From: Chitinophaga sp. YR573
GTDB lineage: Bacteria; Bacteroidota; Bacteroidia; Chitinophagales; Chitinophagaceae
DNA length: 64,000 nucleotides
Assembly: GCF_900110995.1 (NCBI RefSeq)
Contig: NZ_FOJF01000001.1
Location: forward strand, 1,567,199 to 1,631,198
Direction: 5' to 3'
Both the position numbers and the translations under genes were made by a program. The notes beneath the pieces were generated by a model. It saw only the letters and a program-made list of their open reading frames with translations. It did no database searches and was not told the DNA's origin. The first letter of the stretch is position 1. The number at the start of each line of letters is the position of its first letter. This document shows positions 17,569 to 26,100 of the stretch, piece by piece.

Positions 17569-19680
17569 TTATTTTTTAAAGAACCGCCATTTTATTCCGG
17601 CCATCAGAATGCGCCCCGGTTGTCCGGGCATCAGCATATCCGTATAGTCCATCAGGTTATCGGCAGTGAGTTGTACAGATAAATGTTTATTACATAATTT
17701 CTTTTCCAGAGATGCATACAGTAAACAGTTGCCATCAATGAACGTATCATACTTATCTAAAAACCGGTTATTATTGGCATCATCATAACCGGAACGGCCA
17801 CGATAATTAGCCCTGAAAGTGGCACTGATACCCCATGGTGTATATTCGTAAAAGATGCGCAGGTTCCCCATATGCCGCGACCTGTTTTCCAGTCCTATAT
17901 AATCACTAACAACAGCTGCACGTGTTTCTCCTGTATTACTGTTACGTATTTTATTATAAGGGTACTGACCATTCTTAATTGAATCCATAATACCCCTGTC
18001 CTTTGCATACAGCAACTGGTAACCTATGGAGATATCCAGCCCGGGCAACGGGCTTACAGCTACACCAGCTTCCAGTCCTGCAGTATAAGACCTGTCAAGA
18101 TTTACATAAGAATATACCGGTTGAAAATTAGTACGTGTGGCTATTTGCACCGTATTGATAAAGTTGCGCAGGTTATTATAAAAACCATTCACATCCAATC
18201 TTATTGTTTTTACCGGTTGATAAGAAACACCCACATTATAAGAAAGAGAAGTCTCTGGTTGCAGATTAGCATTGATATCTTTTGCAACAGGTCTTATTTC
18301 ACTGATCAATCCTGCGGCCTGCATCTCCGCCAGTTTACCGGATACTTCTTCTACTCCCAGTACAGTGTATCCGGCCTGCGGATTAGTAAACACCTGATAA
18401 CGCTTTTTGAAATCAGGTGTTTTATAACCGGTACCTGCAGCCGCTTTAAAAGTAAGTTGAGGGAGTGGACTATAACTGATGCCTATACTGGGGTTTATCC
18501 TTCCCCCGTAAAAATCATGATGATCATATCTTAATCCTGCACGGGTGCTGAAATGAGTATCAGGTTTCCAGTCGCCCTGTAAATAGGCATACTCACTGCG
18601 CATGTTACTTCCGCTGCGAAACTCCGTATCATCCATTACTTCCAGATTAGCCCCAGCTCCGCCTATAAAAGAAAGCTGGTTAGAAAACAGGAACATCACC
18701 TGCTCTTCCAGGCGATGGAAATATTGTGTAAAGTCATTTTCTTTGAGAGACACCTGTTTGCCGGTATTCACATCCTGCCCCGAACTATAGCGTGTCAGGT
18801 AATACTGACTATTCAGCCTCCATCCTTTTTTAAAAGATGTTTGCAGTACCGCAGCAGCATTCACATCACTTTCATGTAATACATCGCGGGTACTGTTCTG
18901 CACCTGCCCGGAACTATATACAGATTCATTCACAGAGTTACGTAGTGCCCATCTCCCCGAAAGGTTCAGCATATTTTTATCACTGAAGCGATAACGCATA
19001 CGCCCCTGTAAGCTATAACTATCATATGGCGGTGCCGTAGCTCCTTTACTCAGGTATGAATTAACATTATACCCATCCGTATGATAAAAGTTACCCGAAA
19101 GCGAAGCGGATGCTTTCCCTTGTGCAAAAGGTGTTTCACCTTCCAGCGTAACATCCTGCGTATTCTGAGAGCCATATCTCACAATGGCCTGCCCCTGTGC
19201 ATTCGTTACATGCTGACGCGTAATAATATTCACCACTCCACCCAAAGCCTCACTCCCAAACAGGCTGGAAGAAGCGCCTTTCACAATCTCAATACGTTCT
19301 ATATCCGATACAGTGATCCTCGACAGATCGAAGTTACCGGCGTTACGCCCTATCATTGGTTGCCCGTCAATCAGTATCAATATATAATCGGAACTAAAGC
19401 CCTGCATCTGCATACCGATAGCGCGGGAACCTGCAGCCACATCATTCACAATTGCAATTCCCGTTTGCTCACGCATTACTTCATCCAGGCGACGGCTCCC
19501 CATCATGTCCAGCGTTTTCCGGCTGATGACAGTAACAGGCATAGCGGCTTTGCTTGTGAGTGTTTCCAGGCGTACTGCCCTTACCTCTACCCCATGCAAA
19601 TGATGACTGCTATCCGATTGGGCCAGTACAATATGGGAACTGAAACATAAAATAATAAACGTGTACCTGCTAATTCGCAT
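17569..19680 (-). CDS. TonB-dependent receptor, probable heme receptor (1)
   Basis: The 703-residue outer-membrane transporter has a signal peptide ending VLAQS, a plug domain at about 30-155 (VTVISRKTLDMMGSRRLDEVMREQTG, IERIEIVKGASSSLFGSEALGGVVNIIT) and a 22-strand barrel. The C-terminus is MLMPGQPGRILMAGIKWRFFKK, ending near an aromatic residue as barrels do. It has no STN or carboxypeptidase-like N-terminal domain, so no sigma-factor signalling part. It heads an operon with two HmuY lipoproteins and two other lipoproteins, which is why heme is the favoured ligand. Site B lies 109 bp upstream. Confidence 0.9.
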   Translation of the reverse strand: MRISRYTFIILCFSSHIVLAQSDSSHHLHGVEVRAVRLETLTSKAAMPVTVISRKTLDMMGSRRLDEVMREQTGIAIVNDVAAGSRAIGMQMQGFSSDYILILIDGQPMIGRNAGNFDLSRITVSDIERIEIVKGASSSLFGSEALGGVVNIITRQHVTNAQGQAIVRYGSQNTQDVTLEGETPFAQGKASASLSGNFYHTDGYNVNSYLSKGATAPPYDSYSLQGRMRYRFSDKNMLNLSGRWALRNSVNESVYSSGQVQNSTRDVLHESDVNAAAVLQTSFKKGWRLNSQYYLTRYSSGQDVNTGKQVSLKENDFTQYFHRLEEQVMFLFSNQLSFIGGAGANLEVMDDTEFRSGSNMRSEYAYLQGDWKPDTHFSTRAGLRYDHHDFYGGRINPSIGISYSPLPQLTFKAAAGTGYKTPDFKKRYQVFTNPQAGYTVLGVEEVSGKLAEMQAAGLISEIRPVAKDINANLQPETSLSYNVGVSYQPVKTIRLDVNGFYNNLRNFINTVQIATRTNFQPVYSYVNLDRSYTAGLEAGVAVSPLPGLDISIGYQLLYAKDRGIMDSIKNGQYPYNKIRNSNTGETRAAVVSDYIGLENRSRHMGNLRIFYEYTPWGISATFRANYRGRSGYDDANNNRFLDKYDTFIDGNCLLYASLEKKLCNKHLSVQLTADNLMDYTDMLMPGQPGRILMAGIKWRFFKK

Positions 19681-19736
19681 TTTGGTTTATAGGTTCTATT
19701 GCATGATGATCCGGTAATGGGTTATTACCAGTATGG

Positions 19737-19748
19737 GGCGGAGTAGTT
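19737..19748 (-). promoter_or_regulatory. Shared core block downstream of site B
   Basis: GGCGGAGTAGTT (read on +) recurs exactly at 31310 and in variant form (AGCGGAGTAAAT) at 23304, each time 40-45 bp from the 31-bp element. It likely marks the promoter core or transcription start of the receptor operon. Confidence 0.5.
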
Positions 19749-19788
19749 TTGTAAAATTATAACAACGGGCTGACAGCCTCATGACGAA

Positions 19789-19819
19789 ACGGGAAAACAA
19801 TTTACGCAATAAGGAAAAA
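19789..19819 (-). promoter_or_regulatory. Putative AraC-type operator, site B
   Basis: This 31-bp element (ACGGGAAAACAATTTACGCA, then a second GGAAAA half-site) has the two GGAAAA cores 21 bp apart. It lies 109 bp upstream of TonB receptor 1 and aligns without gaps with sites A, C and D. Confidence 0.6.
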
Positions 19820-19900
19820 ATAGGAGTACTATTTATTCTTGTATTAGTAAATTAGAAGCAACTAAAAGGCTAACGGAACTAAACGAAATTTGTAGCAAAA

Positions 19901-20066
19901 CATAATAGGCTCCTTTAGGAGCCCCGTGTTTGTAGCAAACACGTTAAACAACAAAACACAGACTCCGTAGGAGTCCCCTGATATTTGTAATTTAGGGGAC
20001 TCCTACGGAGTCATTAAAGAGGATATTAATGTTTGCTACAAACACGGAGCTCCTAACGGAGCTTTT
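19901..20066. repeat. Nested palindromic repeat element, copy 1
   Basis: The outer arms read about AGGCTCC-TTAGGAGCC and then CGTGTTTGTAGCAAAC. The inner arms ACTCCGTAGGAGTCCCCT and AGGGGACTCCTACGGAGT (19962-20011) are perfect reverse complements. A homologous copy in inverse orientation lies at 27115-27291. There is no coding potential. Degenerate pieces (TTTGTAGCAAAA) extend to about 19885. The rest of this 410-bp gene-free stretch holds site B and a receptor promoter. Confidence 0.85.
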
Positions 20067-20090
20067 TAGCGACTTAGGATAATTACATTA

Positions 20091-21119
20091 TCAGCTCGCT
20101 GCTTTCACCAATTTATATTCCACTACAGGATAACCTCTGCTGCCACCATCATTTAATCCCATACTAATAAACTTCAGTTTATAGTAATTACCTGCCGGAT
20201 CTTTTACCACAAAGAAATAGTTGTATAATATCCCTACAGTTGTACCGCTGGTAACTCTCCATTTACTACCAATGGCATCACGGGTAGATGCAAAAGTTAA
20301 TGCAGACAAATCTGATGCTGCAAAATTACTATAGCTCACAGTCGCAGAATCTACTCTTGCTGCCTGTACGCCGGCCAAGTTATTGATCACTACAAAGTCT
20401 GAGAAGAAATAAGGGAAGGTGGCAGTATAATACGCTGCATAAGACCATGCAAAATCCCACTCCGCTTTTTTAGGTTCTACTGATACATTGGCTCCGCTTT
20501 CCATAGAGAAGAAAACAAAGTTATACTCAGAAGCCTTTGCAATTGTAGCTGTTTTGATGGTAGTCTCTGTCAGTTTAGCATATTGTAAAGTATACCCGTT
20601 GCTGCTACGTGTAACACGAATCTTATACCAGGTACTTGAATCTGTAGCGCTGGCAGTTTCTGGTTTTATCAGATAAACTTTATTATCTGCATCAGTCGCA
20701 GATACTGCGGCTATCACCGTTTTAGTGATATCTCCGAATACATCATCTATCATAGATAACGTACCTGCACCCTGACCAATAGCCAGACTAACACCCACTG
20801 CATCGGCACTGCCTACCTGCGTAATATCTGTTTTAGTTGTAGCAACGGCACTCATAGAAGTAAATCCATTCAGGATAACACGGTAATCAGAGCCACTGTA
20901 AAAACCTAATGACCAGCTGGTGCGCACAACATCGGTTTGTTTATCTGTACTCATATCTGCATATGCCGTATTAGGTGCGCCGGTGCCACCGCCGCCCTGC
21001 AACGTCAGCTGAGATCCATCAGAAGGTGGGATCACTACAGTAGTATCATCATCATTGTTAGAACACGCACTAAATATACCCGCGATAGAAAGTACAAGGA
21101 AAAGTCTGCTTAATTTCAT
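20091..21119 (-). CDS. Long HmuY-like lipoprotein
   Basis: The 342-residue lipoprotein (lipobox GIFSACSNN) is longer than the usual 220-260. It shows HmuY-like blocks such as TSWSLGFYSGSDYRVILNG, AEWDFAWSYAAYYTATFPYFFSDFVVINN, NYFFVVKDPAGNYYKLKFISMG and a closing PVVEYKLVKA. Two W-D/S-x-x-F-type segments near residues 68 and 222 suggest two related halves or an inserted domain. It starts 6 bp after the second TonB receptor, so the two form a receptor/HmuY pair. Heme or another porphyrin is the expected ligand. Confidence 0.82.
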   Translation of the reverse strand: MKLSRLFLVLSIAGIFSACSNNDDDTTVVIPPSDGSQLTLQGGGGTGAPNTAYADMSTDKQTDVVRTSWSLGFYSGSDYRVILNGFTSMSAVATTKTDITQVGSADAVGVSLAIGQGAGTLSMIDDVFGDITKTVIAAVSATDADNKVYLIKPETASATDSSTWYKIRVTRSSNGYTLQYAKLTETTIKTATIAKASEYNFVFFSMESGANVSVEPKKAEWDFAWSYAAYYTATFPYFFSDFVVINNLAGVQAARVDSATVSYSNFAASDLSALTFASTRDAIGSKWRVTSGTTVGILYNYFFVVKDPAGNYYKLKFISMGLNDGGSRGYPVVEYKLVKAAS

Positions 21120-21125
21120 TTTATA

Positions 21126-23189
21126 TTATTTATTCCAGTTAAAACTCAATCCAAGAAAATAAGAGCGGCCATAAAACATTGGTAACAAACTACCTTCACT
21201 ATGAGCCTGGCCACTATTCAATGTGGTATTCTTTACATTCGTCGTATTAAGCAGGTTACGTGCACCTGCATTAACCGTTATGTATTTTGTTATCTTTTTA
21301 GTCGCCGTCAGCTCTGCATTATGAAATGCAGAAGTATTGGCCAGATGGATAGAAGTAGAGCCATCTGTATTGGTTACCTGTTCATATGCAGGTCTTACAC
21401 CATTATATTTATAAGACAGATTTAACGTAGCGCCAATCCGTGTAAACTTATAAGTGATATTACTATTCACTTCCGGTGTCCATACAAACTCAGGAGATGA
21501 AACACTCTTATCTTCTGCAAAAGCATTATACCTGCCTATATAAGAGAACCCCAGTCCAGCCTGTATTTTCTTCCAGTTCAACGTACCACTTAACGTACCG
21601 CCAGTTGTTTTAAACTTGCTGATGTTCACATAAGTAGCCGTATCCGAATTAGTCGGATAAGCAATATCAATGCGGTTATTAAACTGATTATAGAAGCCGG
21701 TACCCGTCACACCTATGCGTATATTACTTTTCTGCATAACCTGCCATGAAACAGAACCTGTAAAGCTATTGGAGTACTCTGCTTTTAAATCAGGATTCCC
21801 TTTAATGGAATGACTGGCATCAAAGAAATGAAAGTATAATTCACGTAATGCAGGCGCCCTGAAACCACGCGCATAAGACAAACGGAGATCTACATTTTTA
21901 GACAAAGAAAACTTTGTATTGATAGAAGGTATTACCGGTGGAGCATCATACAGCGAGTTCTTATTTAACCTTACACCCGGACGAATATTAATACCTTCAG
22001 TTGGTTTTATTTCTGAAGAGAGAAATACAGAATAATCATTGATAACCGGTGTGCCTTCTATACGTTCTCCTGTAGAAGCATCTCTTTTAAATTCAATACC
22101 AGGTTGAAATGATAACACCGGTGTGAGCGTATACTGTGCCGTTCCGCGAAAGAACAATGTATTAAAAGTAGAAACATCCTGTGTTCCTGCATCTGTAGAT
22201 AATACTTCCGCGCCTGTATCAAAAGATTTTATAGTAGTACGTGTACGACGCTGATATTGTTGATAAGAAGCTGTTCCGTTTACACTCAGATCTTTATTCA
22301 GCTCCCATACCGCCTGTGCCTGATGCGTATATCTTTCAGTAAAATAATGCTGATCCGTTGCCTTCCCGTTACCATAATTCACATCACCTTTACTGATCAG
22401 ATCCTCATTCAGATAATCAAGCCTGTACCATATTTTAAAGTGCTGATTGCCATATCCAAAAGTCCCGTACGTCATAAGCTGATCCTTCGGCTTCCAGGCT
22501 TTTTTACGACCGGTAAGCGTATCCGCCCATCCCCCGAAATCATTACGGGAAACACCGGCGCCGGCAAAGAATCCCTTATGTCCCCAGTTAAGACCAACAC
22601 TCTCATTGTGTTGTCCTTTTCCTTTAAACGCAGCATATTCTTTACCTACTGATTCTTCCTGTACCCTTGCGTATACAGAAAGCGTATTATTGTTATTTTT
22701 CTTAGTAATAATATTTATCACTCCGGCCAATGCATCTGTTCCATATACAACAGACATAGGACCTTCTACTATTTCAATACGCTCTATTGTATTTACATCT
22801 ATCTGCGTAAGACTCTGACGTGTACTTCCTCTGTCTACCAGCGGCACACCGTCCAGCAGCACCTTTACACTGGCTCCGGACATTCCCATTAACTCCACAT
22901 CGGTTTCTCCCAAAGTGGCGTCATTGGCAAAACGTACACCCAGCTCATAGTCCAGCACTCCAAGAATGCTGGTAGCACCCCGCTGCTGAATATATTCACG
23001 GGTGATAGTCCTCACCTGGTAAACAGAATTTTTTAACGACTGTGGTTTGTATTGTCCTGTTACCACAACATCATTTAACAACACAGAATCCATCTTCTGC
23101 GCATCTGCACGGCTGTAAAGTGCAACAGCAAAGAATAGCACAATAGCTTGTAGCTTCATAAGTAGGTATAATGCATGCGCATACATCAC
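21126..23189 (-). CDS. TonB-dependent receptor, probable heme receptor (2)
   Basis: The 687-residue receptor has a signal peptide ending near SRADAQ, a plug domain about 35-160 (LNDVVVTGQYKPQSLKNSVYQV, IERIEIVEGPMSVVYGTDALAGVINIIT) and a barrel ending YGRSYFLGLSFNWNK. The hits VDLRLSYARGFRAPALRELYF and NPDLKAEYSNSF are typical of heme and vitamin B12-type receptors. It is paired with a HmuY-like gene and preceded by site C. It is only distantly similar to the first receptor, so the two probably differ in ligand form, for example free heme and protein-bound heme. A Met 11 residues in (MKLQAIVLFF) is an equally good start. Confidence 0.9.
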   Translation of the reverse strand: MMYAHALYLLMKLQAIVLFFAVALYSRADAQKMDSVLLNDVVVTGQYKPQSLKNSVYQVRTITREYIQQRGATSILGVLDYELGVRFANDATLGETDVELMGMSGASVKVLLDGVPLVDRGSTRQSLTQIDVNTIERIEIVEGPMSVVYGTDALAGVINIITKKNNNNTLSVYARVQEESVGKEYAAFKGKGQHNESVGLNWGHKGFFAGAGVSRNDFGGWADTLTGRKKAWKPKDQLMTYGTFGYGNQHFKIWYRLDYLNEDLISKGDVNYGNGKATDQHYFTERYTHQAQAVWELNKDLSVNGTASYQQYQRRTRTTIKSFDTGAEVLSTDAGTQDVSTFNTLFFRGTAQYTLTPVLSFQPGIEFKRDASTGERIEGTPVINDYSVFLSSEIKPTEGINIRPGVRLNKNSLYDAPPVIPSINTKFSLSKNVDLRLSYARGFRAPALRELYFHFFDASHSIKGNPDLKAEYSNSFTGSVSWQVMQKSNIRIGVTGTGFYNQFNNRIDIAYPTNSDTATYVNISKFKTTGGTLSGTLNWKKIQAGLGFSYIGRYNAFAEDKSVSSPEFVWTPEVNSNITYKFTRIGATLNLSYKYNGVRPAYEQVTNTDGSTSIHLANTSAFHNAELTATKKITKYITVNAGARNLLNTTNVKNTTLNSGQAHSEGSLLPMFYGRSYFLGLSFNWNK

Positions 23190-23303
23190 CGCTACGCTTG
23201 TAAAAGCATGGCAGCAAAGGCTGGCATAGCCTGTGGCAATAATGATATTTCTGTATTATGCTAACTGTTTCGGAGTTAACAGCTGCTACACAACACAGGT
23301 TTT

Positions 23304-23315
23304 AGCGGAGTAAAT
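23304..23315 (-). promoter_or_regulatory. Shared core block downstream of site C
   Basis: AGCGGAGTAAAT is a variant of the block seen at 19737 and 31310, and lies 45 bp from site C. The upstream TTTGCATGTAC (minus strand) resembles TTTGCATTAC at the 31310 copy. Confidence 0.4.
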
Positions 23316-23360
23316 TGTACATGCAAAGAAAGCATGTTATCAGCAATTGGCTTTATCTGA

Positions 23361-23391
23361 TCAGGAAAATGATTTACGCAAAAGGGAAAAG
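23361..23391 (-). promoter_or_regulatory. Putative AraC-type operator, site C
   Basis: The element (TCAGGAAAATGATTTACGCA, then AAAGGGAAAAG) is the best match to the common pattern. It lies 171 bp upstream of TonB receptor 2 and ends exactly at the stop codon of the DUF6686-like gene. Confidence 0.62.
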
Positions 23392-23709
23392 TTATTTAAT
23401 CAGCTCATAGACTTCCTTCATCAGGAAAGATTCGTCCATCGCGGCTTTAAGGTCCTCCAATTGCCCGCGGGTAAAGGTAAAGCTGATATCTCTGCAGGGA
23501 GCATGTACGATAACACGTTCCTCTCCATCCGGGAATAACAGGCAGCAGTCGTGAAATTCCTGTCTGTTCAGGATATATCTGAACTCTTCAAAATCTTCCG
23601 GTGTAAAATTCAGCATCAGATTGTTATGCCATATATACATCGTTTGACAATGAGTACAATGACTGATATGCGCTTCATTTTTAATACACAATGTTCTTAT
23701 CGCACACAT
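23392..23709 (-). CDS. Small DUF6686-like protein
   Basis: I chose the ATG at 23709 (MCAIRTLCIKNEAHISHC), giving 105 residues. The longer frame from 23817 would run through a strong hairpin and reads unlike protein. The core has a CxxC pair (HCTHCQTMYIWHNNLMLNFTPEDFEEFRYIL) and later cysteines (CCLLFPDGEERVIVHAPCRDI), so it may bind a metal or heme. The protein resembles the DUF6686 family of Bacteroidota from memory. Site D lies upstream, which puts it in the same regulatory group as the heme genes. The function is unknown. Confidence 0.65.
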   Translation of the reverse strand: MCAIRTLCIKNEAHISHCTHCQTMYIWHNNLMLNFTPEDFEEFRYILNRQEFHDCCLLFPDGEERVIVHAPCRDISFTFTRGQLEDLKAAMDESFLMKEVYELIK

Positions 23710-23741
23710 AAAATTTGTTTTTTGATAACCTTCTACGCAAG

Positions 23742-23768
23742 CCGTCAGCAATACTACTGACGGTTTTT
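23742..23768 (+). terminator. Hairpin with T-run upstream of the DUF6686-like gene
   Basis: CCGTCAG/CTGACGG stem with an 8-base loop followed by TTTTT on the plus strand. No plus-strand gene ends here, so its role is unclear. It argues against translation starting upstream of 23709. Confidence 0.5.
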
Positions 23769-23869
23769 GGTGACAGGTTTCATGGATAGTGAATATTTTT
23801 TTGGGGACAGCAAACAATGCATGTCTCTATATCAAATGTACCGGGAATAAATATTCCGCAATGAGCGAA

Positions 23870-23900
23870 TCAGGAAAACGATTTTTCTATCTGGGAAAAA
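23870..23900 (-). promoter_or_regulatory. Putative AraC-type operator, site D
   Basis: TCAGGAAAACGATTTTTCTA followed by a GGGAAAA half-site 21 bp after the first. It has both GGAAAA cores but lacks the ACGCAA centre. It lies 161 bp upstream of the DUF6686-like gene and just downstream of the GH76 terminator. Confidence 0.45.
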
Positions 23901-23902
23901 TA

Positions 23903-23940
23903 AAAAGGGGAATCATCTCTTACAGAAATGATCCCCCTTT
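23903..23940 (-). terminator. Terminator of the GH76 gene
   Basis: The pairing AAAGGGGGATCATT with AATGATTCCCCTTT (minus strand) is followed by T-rich sequence and lies 17 bases after the stop codon at 23958. Confidence 0.8.
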
Positions 23941-23957
23941 ATTATTGATCAGCTTAG

Positions 23958-25895
23958 CTATTTAACAAAACGTTTCACAAACTGTTGTCCATTATGTATA
24001 ATCACCAGATTATACACACCGGAAGGCAGATGTGATACATCTATACTACCTGCATTGCTGCGGGTAAGCATCACTACTTTACCTGACATATCCACGATCT
24101 GTATTTTAGCATCTGCCAGATCAAAAGGAGCTTTGATCCTTAACACATCATGTACAGGATTTGGATATAATGTAAGTGCAGTCGTAGTTTTTGCAGGAGC
24201 TACTGCTACCCTTGCCGCACTGGCAACCGGTGTAATCCTTATCCAGTTGATATTCCAGCCACCGCTTTGCGCATATACTCCCAGATTATAAGTACCTGCT
24301 GTAACAGTTACATTATGAGAGATCGTGGTAAAGGACTGCCAGTTACCTGTAGAAGGAATATCCAGGTATCCGAGAATAGTAGTGCCTGCATTTAAGTCGA
24401 GAGACAACCTGCCTCCACCACTTAAGCTGGAGACACGGTATTCCACCTTATAAGTGCCCGTAGTTGGGAAATAAATGCTGTTGTATGCCATCCAGTCACC
24501 CGTATCAATAGCGCCCACATTCTGGCCTCCATCAGTATCTGTGGTAGTTTCCGTAATAATGCCGGACATACTGCTGTAATTCTCTGCCTGTATCAGTGTA
24601 CCTGTTGCTCCAACAGGGGCAATGATCAGCGAAGAGATACTGTCATTCCAGGCACCACCTATCCAGGCGCTGTTACTGGTTACAACCATACTGCCACCTG
24701 TGAAGTTATCATTCTTGTAGAAAGTAACCTGGTAACCCGCAGGAATAGTATAAGAAGTGATATCATTATCCTTAATGCCTTTTGCTACCAGCGCTGCAGT
24801 ATTATAACTACCAGCTGGCAGGCTCCATGCTGAGCCACCATAGTTGATATCTTTATAGAAGAAGGCCTGGTCCAGTGTAGCTGCTGTTTCCATTAACATC
24901 ACACCACTCAATTGTGTGGCATAATCTGTTGTAGTGGGAGGAACTGTCCAGTTAGGCCCTACCAGGTATGAACTGCTGATACCACTTGTTCTCAGCTTCT
25001 CTGCATTAAACCGGATGGCTTCATTATATCGCGCTTTTGTATCCGCAGGAATATTCCCTTGTCTTGCCAGCAGGGCAAAATAACGGACAAAGATCCCGTT
25101 GAATAATCCGCCGTCACCCATACCGGTGGCACCCAGGAAGAACATCCCGTTGGTGATCCTGGATGTCATTACATACTCTGCGCTTTTCACCGCGTCATTC
25201 AGGTAGGTAACATCACCGGTTACTTCGTATAATTCCAGACCAGCGCCTATATAAGTGCCTACGTTATAGGAAAATACAGCTGCACCGAGAGCGCCGGTGG
25301 CGGGATTGTAGTTATCCCATACTGCACCGGTAGTTGGATCTACCAGATGAGCCTTTACAAAAGCGTAAATATCTTTACACCTTTGCAGATCGGCTGCGAC
25401 TCCGGTCATTTTGTACATGCGTACCCCCATAATAACAGCAGGCGTATTGGCGCAGGTATTCTTACAATTCGGGCAACCCTTGTTCCAGTCAAGCGCTCCG
25501 TTCGAATACCCGGTCTGAATATCTGCCCATAGCTGATTCGCTACAGCCAGATAATCTGCATCACCGGTAGCCTGATAGGAACGTATAGTGGCAATCCCCA
25601 TCCACTCCATATCATCATAAAAATAATTGATATACGTGTTTCCGTTAAAACTTTTAGTGCCAAGCAATAGATTCTTCATACGGGTTTTATAGATATCCTG
25701 CCGGGTACGCAGGTATCCGTCTAATAATACATCGATGCCATGAGCGCACCACCAGTAATTAGATGTTGGAACGCCAAATGTGTTATAGGTACTGGTCTGT
25801 AAATTGTCGGCTACCGGGCCGTAAACATTGAGTTGGCCGACACTGCGCAATTGTAATAGCAGCATCAGCATGGTTAATTGAATGAGGGATTTCAT
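23958..25895 (-). CDS. GH76 alpha-mannanase-like enzyme with crystallin, CBM6 and T9SS domains
   Basis: The 645-residue secreted protein has a signal peptide (ending near RSVGQ) and a GH76 catalytic domain (about 25-340) with the paired acids Asp94-Asp95 in YFYDDMEWMG, expected to cut alpha-1,6-mannan as in fungal or yeast cell walls. A beta/gamma-crystallin-like domain follows (about 345-425; AFFYKDINYGGSAWSLPAGSY, VTFYKNDNFTGGSM), then a CBM6-like domain (about 430-553; IQAENYSSMSG, YFPTTGTYKVEYRVSS, WNINWIRI), and a type IX secretion C-terminal domain (about 575-645; LYPNPVHDVL, LPSGVYNLVI). It is thus secreted through the Por system. It is divergent from a GH16 gene, so the pair may degrade fungal wall polymers. 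Confidence 0.9.
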   Translation of the reverse strand: MKSLIQLTMLMLLLQLRSVGQLNVYGPVADNLQTSTYNTFGVPTSNYWWCAHGIDVLLDGYLRTRQDIYKTRMKNLLLGTKSFNGNTYINYFYDDMEWMGIATIRSYQATGDADYLAVANQLWADIQTGYSNGALDWNKGCPNCKNTCANTPAVIMGVRMYKMTGVAADLQRCKDIYAFVKAHLVDPTTGAVWDNYNPATGALGAAVFSYNVGTYIGAGLELYEVTGDVTYLNDAVKSAEYVMTSRITNGMFFLGATGMGDGGLFNGIFVRYFALLARQGNIPADTKARYNEAIRFNAEKLRTSGISSSYLVGPNWTVPPTTTDYATQLSGVMLMETAATLDQAFFYKDINYGGSAWSLPAGSYNTAALVAKGIKDNDITSYTIPAGYQVTFYKNDNFTGGSMVVTSNSAWIGGAWNDSISSLIIAPVGATGTLIQAENYSSMSGIITETTTDTDGGQNVGAIDTGDWMAYNSIYFPTTGTYKVEYRVSSLSGGGRLSLDLNAGTTILGYLDIPSTGNWQSFTTISHNVTVTAGTYNLGVYAQSGGWNINWIRITPVASAARVAVAPAKTTTALTLYPNPVHDVLRIKAPFDLADAKIQIVDMSGKVVMLTRSNAGSIDVSHLPSGVYNLVIIHNGQQFVKRFVK

Positions 25896-26100
25896 GGTGT
25901 TTGGGTTTTATAATTGATAAAAAATAACGTGAAAGGCTAACAGACCTACCAAATGTACTATCTGTAGGGCAATAGAAAAATTATTAAAAAAATCTTTCCC
26001 AGGCATCAATGTTTAACCTTTTTCAGATGTCTTTATGGTAGGCATATGAAAAAATGGCCATTTTAACAGGAAGCCTGCAATAACCTAAAAACCAATTTTT

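Noticed and set aside
23190..23303. Riboswitch in the leader of TonB receptor 2
   Set aside because: Only short, separate hairpins can be drawn (for example CTGTT/AACAG and GGC/GCC); there is no consistent fold and no known aptamer motif.
23710..23817. Longer N-terminus for the DUF6686-like protein
   Set aside because: The extra 36 codons include a strong hairpin with a T-run and do not read like the family; the ATG at 23709 gives the expected length.
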